From Actinomycetes bacterium (GTDB lineage: Bacteria; Actinomycetota; Acidimicrobiia; Acidimicrobiales; UBA8190): a stretch of 12,402 nt of DNA. The stretch is taken from positions 1 through 12,402 of the forward strand of contig JAJZYI010000075.1 in assembly GCA_021798135.1 (NCBI GenBank). The letters run 5' to 3'. Positions 1 through 6,061 of this stretch are shown one piece after another. The notes under the pieces are model-generated. The model was not told the DNA's origin. It did no database searches and was given only the letters and a program-made list of their open reading frames with translations. Positions within the stretch are counted from its first letter, which is position 1, and every line of letters begins with the position of its first letter. The position numbers and the translations under genes were made by a program.

Positions 1-227
1 ACGGCGGCGCCCGCCGGCTGCGTCGCGCCGGCGGGCAGGCGTCGGGTGGCAGACGGCAGGAGCAGCGCGCCCAGCGCCACCGCCACGGCGACCAGGGCGA
101 TGCCGCGGGCGCTCAGGACGGGGTCGCGGTCGGCGCCCTCGCTCCCGGGCTCGCGACCGGCGGAGGTCACCGCCGCCCCCCGGCGGGCCCCGGCGCGCGC
201 CTGCAGCCGGCGTGCCCCGTCGGGCAC
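1..227 (-). CDS. Membrane-anchored hypothetical protein, N-terminal part only (runs off the left edge)
   Basis: The minus-strand frame beginning at a GTG (227) stays open to the window edge, and nearly all its codons end in G or C. It has a basic, Arg/Ala-rich N-terminus, then a hydrophobic stretch at residues about 42-58 (GIALVAVAVALGALLLP), then an Ala/Pro/Gly-rich segment. This is what a type II-anchored or exported protein with a long cytoplasmic head would look like. The start is uncertain: the frame is open further upstream, a second in-frame GTG lies at 170, and neither has a convincing Shine-Dalgarno sequence. It lies downstream of the LuxR-type regulator on the same strand, 132 bp away, so co-transcription is possible but unproven. 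I do not recognise the family, and too little is visible to assign a function. Confidence 0.5.
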   Translation of the reverse strand, partial: MPDGARRLQARAGARRGAAVTSAGREPGSEGADRDPVLSARGIALVAVAVALGALLLPSATRRLPAGATQPAGAA

Positions 228-314
228 CGGTCTCGATCGTGCCGGCGGAGCCTCATGACGGCGCCAGCCTGCCAACCCCGCACCGGTGGCGCAAGGACCG
301 CTCGGCGCGCCGGT

Positions 315-370
315 CGGTCAGGGCCCGTCGGTCAGGGCCCCACGGTCAGCGCCCCTCGGTCAGGGGTTGT
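315..370. repeat. 14-bp tandem repeat, four copies, across the stop codon of the LuxR-type gene
   Basis: Four consecutive 14-bp units start at 315, 329, 343 and 357, each opening with CGGTCAG. The first two differ only at their last two bases; the fourth diverges after CGGTCAGGG. The fourth unit contains the stop codon of the regulator gene (TGA, 362-360 on the minus strand). Because 14 is not a multiple of three, the repeated TGA triplets at 362, 348, 334 and 320 fall in all three minus-strand frames. The rest of the gap (228-314) holds nothing I can identify. Confidence 0.75.
321..340 (-). terminator. Possible GC-only hairpin terminator after the LuxR-type gene
   Basis: GGGCCC, an 8-nt loop, then GGGCCC can form a 6-bp all-GC stem about 20 bp past the regulator stop codon. 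There is no T-run. Actinobacterial terminators often lack one, but the stem is a by-product of the 14-bp tandem repeat, so function is only a possibility. Confidence 0.25.
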
Positions 371-3300
371 CGCCCAGCAGGGAGCCCAGCTCGCGCCGGG
401 ACCGGACGCCGAGCTTGGCGAAGGCGTTGGTGAGGTGGTATTCGACGGTCTTGACGCTGACGAGGAGCCGGGCGGCGATCTCCCGGTTGGGGACGCCGGT
501 GGCGGCGAGCCTGACGGCGGCCGCCTCGGAGGTCGTCAGGCTGCCCAGCCACCCCTCGGTGCCGCCGGGCGACAGGCCCAGGCGCTCCTGCTCCGCCCGC
601 ACCTGGCGGGCGTACGCCCACGCACCGGCGGCCGCGTACCGGTCCACGGCGGCGCGCAGGTGCACGGCGGCCGACCGGCGCCTCCCTCGCCGCAGCTCGA
701 CCTGGCCGAGCAGCGCCTCGCAGCGGGCGACGTCGAGCGGGCGCCCCAGGGCCACCGCCGCCCCGGCCGCGCCGCGCAGGTGTGCGGCGGCGACGTCCAG
801 CTCGCCGGAGATCGCCGCGACGGCACCGCGGACCCGCTCGGCCGCCATGAGCGCCGAGCGGCGCCGGCACCCCGGGAACCGGTCGGCGAAGGCCTGGAGC
901 TCGTCGGCGGCCTCGGCGGCCCGCCCCATCCGGGCCAGGGCGTCGGCGCGCAGCGGGCCGAACGGGTGGGTGCCCGGCTCGCGCTCGTCGTACACGGCCT
1001 GCAGCTCGTCGGCGGCGGCCAGCAGCGCCGGGACGTCGCCGGCGGCGTCGGCGAGCGCCGCGCGGGCCGCCGCGGCGTAGGCCAGGCCCGCCGGCGCTCC
1101 CACCACGGCCGCCCATCGCTGCGACTCGCGGGCGTGCGATGCGGCCTGCTGGAGGTCGCCGCGAGCGGCGCGTGCCCCGCAGGCCTGCGCGTGGAGCATG
1201 GCGAGCTCCCACACCCGCAGGCGGTCGGCCGCATCGCCCACGGCGAGCTCCGCGTGGAGCACGGCCTGGTCCACCTGACCGCCGCGCAGCTCGGCCTCCG
1301 CCAGGAACCCGAGCGCCTGGGCCACCCGCAGGGCCTCGCCCCGGCACGCCCGCTCGATGGCCGCGGTGAGGTCGGCGACGGCCCCGGCGGTGTCGTCGGT
1401 CCACAGCCGGACCACACCCCGGGCGACCACGATGTCGAGACCGCCGGGCGAGCCCCGGCGCCCCAGGTCGCCCAGGCCGTCCAGGAGCACCAGCGCCTCC
1501 TCGCCGCGGCCGGCGACGGCCAGGCCGACGGTTCGGGCGAACCAGCCGAAGGTGACGACCCATGGAGCGCCAGGGCCGGTCTCGACGGCGGCGGCGCCGA
1601 AGGCCACCATGTCCAGGTAGTCGAACCGGAGGGCGGCGACGATCGCCAGCAGGGACGCCACCCTGGCGGCGAGGTCCGCCGGTGCCCCCTCCGGTGCGGC
1701 GCCTGCGCCCCCGGCACCGGCTGGAACCGTCCCGCCGACCGGAGCCGTCCCACCAGCTGGAACCGTCCCACCAGCTGGAACCGTCCCACCAGCTGGAACC
1801 GTCCCGCCGACCAGGGCCGTCCCGCCGACCGGAGCCGTCCCACCAGCTGGAGCCGTCCCACCAGCTGGAGCCGTCCCGCCGGCTTGGGCGGTGCCGCCTG
1901 GCTGGTCGCCGTCGAGACCGGCCCACGCCCGGCGCAGCCGACTGCTCGCCGCAGCGACGTCACCCGCGACGAGCGCCAGGTAGCCGCAGACGTAGTCGGC
2001 CCACGGGCTGGCAGGCAGGGCCTCCGCCTCGGCGGCATGGCGGCGCGCGGCGTGCACGTCGCCGGAGACCAGCTGGGCCTCCACGGCTCGTAGCAGCAGC
2101 GCCCGGCGGGCCGCGCCGGGTGCGGAGACGCCGAGCGCCTGCGCCAGGTGGTGGGCCGCTGCGCCGCTGTCGCCGGCTGCCAGCTCTGCCGCCGCCCGGC
2201 GGTCGAGCGCCCGGGCCAGGTCCTCGTCGACGCCGGCGCCGGCGGCCACCCGGTGGGCGAGCGCGTCGTCCCCGACCAGGACGGCGGCGGCGCGCCGGTG
2301 CAGCTCGCGCCGGCGCTCGGGCGGGAGCGCGCCGTACACCGCGGCGCGCACCAGCGCGTGCGGGAACTCCAGGTCCGCACCGTCGGTGCCAGGGCTGGCG
2401 GCGAGCAGGCCGGCGCTGGCGGCACCGTCGAGCGCGTGGGCGGCCACCGCGCTGTCCGCCAGTCCGGCCACCTCGAGCAGCCGTGGCGCGCTGGCCCGAG
2501 CGCCCAGGACGGCGGCCGCCTCGACCACGTGCCGGCACGCCGGGCCGCACCCGCCGAGCGTGGCGGTGACGGCGGCGGCGAGCCCGTCGGGTGCGGGCAG
2601 CACGCCGCCGCCCGACGCCAGGCTGCCCGCCGGCAGCCGACGCAGGAGGGTCCGCGCGTGCAGCGGGTTGCCGCCCGTGTGCGCCCACAGGCGCGCCGCC
2701 CCCGACGGCGACAGGCCCGGCCCGTCCACGGTGGCGGCCAGGGTGAGCAGGTGCGCCGGCTGCAGTCCCTGGAGGTCGAGGACCAGCCCGCCGTCGTCGG
2801 CCATGCGCCGCCAGGTGTCGTCGGCGAGCGGCGCGGTGCCCGTCCGCAGGGCGAGCACGACCAGGGCAGGCTCCACGCTCAGGCGGCGCAGCGCGAACCG
2901 GAGCGCCGCGGCCGACTGGCGGTCGGTCCAGTGCGCGTCGTCGACCACGACCGCTAGCGGACCGGCCGCGCCGATCAGCCGGAGCAGGAGCCCCCCCACG
3001 AACAGCGGATCGGCGTCGGGCGCCAGGCCGTCGGCGAGCTCCGACGCGTCGGCCAGCCCTCGGGCGACCAACCCCGCGCCGAGCTGCGCGACGACCCCCC
3101 ACGCGAGCGCGACCTCGCCGTCGTCCCCGCTGGCCCACACGACCCCGGCGGGTTCGACGCCCGCCACGAACCGCCGCAACAGGGCCGTCTTGCCGATGCC
3201 GCCCTCGCCGGTGACGAGGGCCAGGCGCGGGTTGCCGGCCAGCGCTGCACCGAGCACCCGGGACAGCTCGCCGAGCTCGGCGTCGCGTCCGACGAGCGCC

Positions 3301-3398
3301 CCCGCAGGCGGCGACGTGCCGCCGCCTGCGGCGTCCCCTCGTCGCCGACCGCCCCGGACCGTCGGCGTCCCCACGAGCATCCGTCCGCGTTGCGACAT
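360..3398 (-). CDS. LAL-type LuxR family transcriptional regulator with N-terminal AAA ATPase (about 1012 aa)
   Basis: This is a large ATP-binding regulator of the LAL/MalT type: an ATPase sensor, a long helical-repeat middle and a C-terminal LuxR DNA-binding domain. Numbered from ATG 3398, LVGRD is at residues 35-39, Walker A GEGGIGKT at 64-71, and Walker B LAVVVDDAHW at about 148-157. The last 60 residues carry the LuxR helix-turn-helix (LTTSEAAAVRLAATG, then NREIAARL, VSVKTVEYHL and KLGVRSR). An Ala-rich, TPR-like region lies between, interrupted at residues 501-560 by ten GGT-x-x-[AV] hexapeptides. The longest frame starts at GTG 3497, but a strong promoter overlaps that codon, so ATG 3398 is preferred; AGGGG lies about 9 nt upstream of it. 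ATG 3380 is an alternative. The ligand and target genes cannot be read from the sequence. Confidence 0.9.
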   Translation of the reverse strand: MSQRGRMLVGTPTVRGGRRRGDAAGGGTSPPAGALVGRDAELGELSRVLGAALAGNPRLALVTGEGGIGKTALLRRFVAGVEPAGVVWASGDDGEVALAWGVVAQLGAGLVARGLADASELADGLAPDADPLFVGGLLLRLIGAAGPLAVVVDDAHWTDRQSAAALRFALRRLSVEPALVVLALRTGTAPLADDTWRRMADDGGLVLDLQGLQPAHLLTLAATVDGPGLSPSGAARLWAHTGGNPLHARTLLRRLPAGSLASGGGVLPAPDGLAAAVTATLGGCGPACRHVVEAAAVLGARASAPRLLEVAGLADSAVAAHALDGAASAGLLAASPGTDGADLEFPHALVRAAVYGALPPERRRELHRRAAAVLVGDDALAHRVAAGAGVDEDLARALDRRAAAELAAGDSGAAAHHLAQALGVSAPGAARRALLLRAVEAQLVSGDVHAARRHAAEAEALPASPWADYVCGYLALVAGDVAAASSRLRRAWAGLDGDQPGGTAQAGGTAPAGGTAPAGGTAPVGGTALVGGTVPAGGTVPAGGTVPAGGTAPVGGTVPAGAGGAGAAPEGAPADLAARVASLLAIVAALRFDYLDMVAFGAAAVETGPGAPWVVTFGWFARTVGLAVAGRGEEALVLLDGLGDLGRRGSPGGLDIVVARGVVRLWTDDTAGAVADLTAAIERACRGEALRVAQALGFLAEAELRGGQVDQAVLHAELAVGDAADRLRVWELAMLHAQACGARAARGDLQQAASHARESQRWAAVVGAPAGLAYAAAARAALADAAGDVPALLAAADELQAVYDEREPGTHPFGPLRADALARMGRAAEAADELQAFADRFPGCRRRSALMAAERVRGAVAAISGELDVAAAHLRGAAGAAVALGRPLDVARCEALLGQVELRRGRRRSAAVHLRAAVDRYAAAGAWAYARQVRAEQERLGLSPGGTEGWLGSLTTSEAAAVRLAATGVPNREIAARLLVSVKTVEYHLTNAFAKLGVRSRRELGSLLGDNP
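1719..1898 (-). repeat. 18-bp tandem repeat, ten units, in frame inside the LuxR-type gene
   Basis: Ten contiguous 18-bp units run from 1719 to 1898. Three neighbouring units in the middle (about 1755-1808) are nearly identical, and the others differ at a few positions. On the coding (minus) strand each unit encodes GGT, then A or V, then P (once L, once Q), then A or V. The unit is a multiple of three, so copy-number change keeps the frame. The product is a flexible Gly/Thr/Pro/Ala linker in the middle of the regulator. Confidence 0.92.
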
Positions 3399-3481
3399 CT
3401 CCACGAGCCCCTGTCCGCACGACAGCGTGCAGCGCCGGACCACCTCGGGCGCCGCCGAGCCCCCGGCACCCTGCCCGGCCG

Positions 3482-3493
3482 ATTGTCGACAAT
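3482..3493. promoter_or_regulatory. Perfect 12-bp palindrome (ATTGTCGACAAT) on the -10 box: candidate operator
   Basis: The perfect palindrome ATTGTCGACAAT includes the whole -10 hexamer of the regulator promoter, so a bound protein would block RNA polymerase. Short symmetric sites with this kind of core are typical of GntR-family repressors, but no such gene is in the window. The binding protein is unknown; autoregulation is another possibility. Confidence 0.5.
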
Positions 3494-3510
3494 TCACAAC
3501 GGTCTGTCAA
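3482..3510 (-). promoter_or_regulatory. Sigma-70-type promoter of the LuxR-type regulator
   Basis: On the minus strand TTGACA (3510-3505, a perfect -35) is followed after exactly 17 bp by GACAAT (3487-3482, 4 of 6 matches to the -10 consensus). Transcription would begin near 3475, leaving a leader of roughly 75 nt before ATG 3398. This makes the upstream GTG at 3497 an unlikely start, since it lies inside the promoter spacer. Confidence 0.65.
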
Positions 3511-3546
3511 CGGGACGGCGGGCGGGCCGCGGGGCAGGTCGGCAGG

Positions 3547-3552
3547 TACCGT
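3547..3552 (+). promoter_or_regulatory. Possible -10 box of the tRNA-Thr gene
   Basis: TACCGT fits the actinobacterial TAnnnT -10 pattern and lies 12 bp before the mature tRNA 5' end. No recognisable -35 is present at the right distance. Confidence 0.25.
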
Positions 3553-3564
3553 GGGCGCACACCC

Positions 3565-3637
3565 GCCGGTGTGGCGCAGCTGGTAGCGCAGGCGACTTGT
3601 AATCGTCAGGTCGTGGGTTCGAGTCCCACCACCGGCT
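3565..3637 (+). tRNA. tRNA-Thr (anticodon TGT)
   Basis: A complete cloverleaf can be folded. The 7-bp acceptor GCCGGTG pairs with CACCGGC (3630-3636), with discriminator T at 3637. The D stem is GCGC/GCGC (3574-3577, 3586-3589). The anticodon stem GGCGA/TCGTC has one G-T pair, and its loop CTTGTAA gives anticodon TGT (3598-3600). The T arm is GTGGG-TTCGAGT-CCCAC (3613-3629). CCA is not encoded. The TGT anticodon reads ACA and, by wobble, other Thr codons. From position 3601 (the base after the anticodon) to 3638 the sequence is repeated exactly at 7512-7549, so the gene is the probable integration target of the following island. Confidence 0.96.
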
Positions 3638-3638
3638 C
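3601..3638 (+). repeat. attL-like copy of a 38-bp direct repeat (3' half of tRNA-Thr)
   Basis: These 38 bp run from the base after the anticodon to one base past the discriminator. They are identical to 7512-7549 in the same orientation, and identity stops at both ends (T versus C before, G versus T after). This copy completes the intact tRNA. Confidence 0.85.
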
Positions 3639-3666
3639 GCGTTCGCCCTCGTCAGTGGTGGTTTTT
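3626..3666 (+). terminator. Possible intrinsic terminator of tRNA-Thr formed across the attL junction
   Basis: CCACCAC (3626-3632, inside the tRNA T arm and acceptor) is complementary to GTGGTGG (3655-3661), which is followed at once by TTTTT (3662-3666). The right half and the T-run lie on the island side of the 38-bp core. Nothing similar follows the orphan copy at 7549. The hairpin would compete with tRNA folding, so it is only a candidate. Confidence 0.3.
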
Positions 3667-3796
3667 GCTCAGCCAGCGATCCCTGTGCTGGGTCCATCCC
3701 AACAGGCCCCCCGGTTTCGTGCTCGCCAGAGCCCGCATCGAGGGTCGCCCGGACTGCACAAACGCCGCCGCATGGGCGTTCTCGGAACCGTCGCTG

Positions 3797-5959
3797 ATGG
3801 CCGTTCGTCGGTGGAGTGTGGAGCTCGGCAGGCGGCGGTCGTTGTGGGGCGCGCTCGCGGTCGTCGTGGCAGTGGGCTCGGCGGGCGGCTGCGGAGGCGG
3901 AACGGGGAGTGGCAGTGCGGTGGCGGGTTGGAAGCCACCGAGGACCGTGGTGCCGCCGTGGGTTGCGCCGGCAGTGCTGCCGGCGCCGTCGACGGCGCCG
4001 GCGTGGCGTGTGACGAGCCCGGTGTTCGTGCCGTCGACGATCGACTGCGTCACGGCGACCGTCTGCCAGGCCGCCGGCCCCAACGGGTTGGCCGCTTCGG
4101 ACGACGGTGGGCAGACGTGGACCTGGGAGGCGGCCCCCGGCGGCGAGCCAACGCCGTTGGCGTGCGTCACCGTGGACCGCTGCTGGGCGGTCGGCGACGG
4201 CTACGTCGATGCCACCACCGACGGCGGGGCCCGGTGGGCGGCCGCGCCGCTGCCAGGGTTCCGCCGGCACATCCCGCTCGTCATCGCCGCCCTCGCCTGC
4301 CCCTCGGCTGGGGAGTGCGTCGCCGTCGGCACCGCCGGGTCGACGGTGCCGAAGGGCTCCCGGCAGGCCGCCTACGTGGCGCGGACCGACGACGGCGGTC
4401 GCTCGTGGCAAGCGGTGACGCTGCCGGCGGGAACGCCGCTGCTGCACTCGGCGTCCTGTCCGACGGCGCTCCGCTGCCTGGCGGTAGGCGGGCGGCGTGT
4501 GCTGGTGAGCGACGACGGTGGTGCCCGGTGGCGGCAGCAGCGAGCGCCGGCACCGGTCGGGCGGCTGACCTCGATCACCTGCCGGACGGCGACCTGGTGC
4601 GTAGCCGTGGGCACGGCGGCGCCGCACCCCGCCGTCGATGGCGCCAACCACCCGCTGGCCGCGGTGACCGGCGACGGCGGGCGTCGCTGGCACGTGGTTA
4701 CCCTCCCTTCGGCGCTGGCCACACCCACCCAGGTGGCGTGCACCGCCGCCGGTGTGTGCCTGGTCTCCGGTACCTACGCGACCGCCACACCGACCCTGGC
4801 GCGGTCCACCGACCGCGGCCGCAGGTGGGCGCCGGTGGCCGGCCCCGGTCCGGCCAACGGCGCCGCTGGCCACCTCGACTGCCCGAGCGCCGACCGCTGC
4901 CTCGACGCCACCGGCACCGGCCTGTTCGCCACCGACCCGATGACTGGCTCGTGGATCGACGTCTCGAGCCCGGCGGCGATCCCCGCCAGCGGGTACGACA
5001 CGCTGGCGGCCGTGTCCTGCCCGGCGCCGGGCCACTGCACGGTGGCGTCGAGGTTCATGGCCCTGGCCGGAGGCGGTTCCGCCGCCCCGTTCCCGCTGGC
5101 GCTCACCACCACCGATGGCGGCGCCACCTGGCTACCGTCGTCGGTCGACAACGGCAGGACCCAGGCTCAACCAGGGTTATCGTGCCCCACCACCTCGACC
5201 TGCCAGATCGTCGACGCCGCCGACCTGTATCGCAGCATCGACGGTGGCGCATCGTGGACCCGCCAACCCCTGCCGTCCCCGCCGGGCTCCGCCGCCGCGG
5301 TCTCGGTGTCATGTCCGGATGTCGAAACGTGCATGGCCGTCGGCCTCGGCAGCCAAGGGATGGGCGTGATCGCCACCGCCGACGCCGGCAGCAGGTGGAC
5401 GTCGTCCACTGCGCCACCCGGTGTCGGAGCACTCACCGGCGTCGCCTGCACCACCGGGCGCACCTGTGTGGCGGTGGGGACCACGGCAGCCAGTCCGACG
5501 TCCCCGGCCACGGCAGCCGTGGCCGTGACCGTCGACCAGGGGCAGACCTGGCAGCCGGCGCACGTGCCCGCCGGCACCGGTCCCCTGGCTGCCGTCTTCT
5601 GCCCGAACAGCGAGGAGTGCGTCGCCGTCGGCGGTGACCGCAACGCCACCCACCCGAACGGGATCATCCTCACCTCCAGCGACGGCGGCACCACCTGGGC
5701 AGCCGCCGCCCTCCCGGCGGACACCTCCACGCTCGACGCCGTCTCGTGCCCCTCGGCGCAGGAGTGCGTCGCCGTGGGCGATGCCACTGCCGTCGAGACC
5801 GTCGACGGCGGCCGCCGCTGGACACCCATGTCCCTGCCGGCCGGCGTGCAGGCACTCACCGGCGTGTCGTGCACCGGCGACAACCGCTGCGTGGCAGTCG
5901 GCCTCGACAGGCAAGGTCGAGGCATGATCGCCACCATGTCCGCGGCGCCCCCCACTTGA
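3797..5959 (+). CDS. Secreted lipoprotein of Cys-pair/Asp-box beta-propeller repeats (about 720 aa)
   Basis: From ATG 3797 the protein opens with a basic N-terminus and a hydrophobic core (residues about 15-31) ending in GSAGGC, a plausible lipobox with Cys32 as the lipidated residue. The rest is one repeat, used about 14 times: a Cys pair five residues apart in the style of SCPSAQECVAVG, then an Asp-box such as SSDGGTTW or VSDDGGARW. I count 14 Cys pairs and 12-13 Asp-boxes. Asp-box blades are known from sialidases, sortilin/VPS10 and Ycf48-type propellers. Fourteen blades would suit two seven-bladed propellers (inference). No catalytic sialidase residues are evident, so binding is likelier than catalysis. 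The frame is open back to TTG 3665, but that stretch lacks signal-peptide features. The start has a weak Shine-Dalgarno. It lies in the tRNA-bounded island, 102 bp before the NTPase gene. Confidence 0.85.
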   Translation: MAVRRWSVELGRRRSLWGALAVVVAVGSAGGCGGGTGSGSAVAGWKPPRTVVPPWVAPAVLPAPSTAPAWRVTSPVFVPSTIDCVTATVCQAAGPNGLAASDDGGQTWTWEAAPGGEPTPLACVTVDRCWAVGDGYVDATTDGGARWAAAPLPGFRRHIPLVIAALACPSAGECVAVGTAGSTVPKGSRQAAYVARTDDGGRSWQAVTLPAGTPLLHSASCPTALRCLAVGGRRVLVSDDGGARWRQQRAPAPVGRLTSITCRTATWCVAVGTAAPHPAVDGANHPLAAVTGDGGRRWHVVTLPSALATPTQVACTAAGVCLVSGTYATATPTLARSTDRGRRWAPVAGPGPANGAAGHLDCPSADRCLDATGTGLFATDPMTGSWIDVSSPAAIPASGYDTLAAVSCPAPGHCTVASRFMALAGGGSAAPFPLALTTTDGGATWLPSSVDNGRTQAQPGLSCPTTSTCQIVDAADLYRSIDGGASWTRQPLPSPPGSAAAVSVSCPDVETCMAVGLGSQGMGVIATADAGSRWTSSTAPPGVGALTGVACTTGRTCVAVGTTAASPTSPATAAVAVTVDQGQTWQPAHVPAGTGPLAAVFCPNSEECVAVGGDRNATHPNGIILTSSDGGTTWAAAALPADTSTLDAVSCPSAQECVAVGDATAVETVDGGRRWTPMSLPAGVQALTGVSCTGDNRCVAVGLDRQGRGMIATMSAAPPT

Positions 5960-6009
5960 CCCCACCCCGCGACACAGGGTCGGAGCAACCGTCGGGCACT
6001 TCTCGCGAA

Positions 6010-6061
6010 CTATGGGTTAGTATTGGAAAACGCCATAGCTTCCTATACCTAGGTAGACAAC
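6010..6061 (+). promoter_or_regulatory. AT-rich regulatory region before the NTPase gene
   Basis: This short stretch is strikingly AT-rich for the window. It holds an inverted repeat CTATGG (6010-6015) / CCATAG (6033-6038), a possible -10 TAGTAT (6018-6023) inside it, a second candidate pair TTGGAA (6023-6028) and TATACC (6044-6049) with short 15-bp spacing, and a perfect 10-bp palindrome TACCTAGGTA (6046-6055). AGGTAG (6051-6056) then sits 5 nt before the GTG start and can act as its ribosome binding site. Which promoter is used cannot be decided from sequence. Confidence 0.4.

Noticed and set aside
1719..1898. CRISPR array
   Set aside because: Units abut directly with no spacers and stay in frame in a long coding sequence, so this is a coding tandem repeat.
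255..2093. Plus-strand frame of about 600 residues opposite the LuxR-type gene
   Set aside because: It mirrors the regulator, whose ATPase and helix-turn-helix motifs are unambiguous on the minus strand.
3494..5035. Long minus-strand frame with a WDSNPRPDDYKSPA-like stretch, antisense to the tRNA and the lipoprotein
   Set aside because: The peptide comes from the tRNA complement, and the rest is Arg/Gly-rich shadow of the propeller gene, which has far better repeats and motifs.
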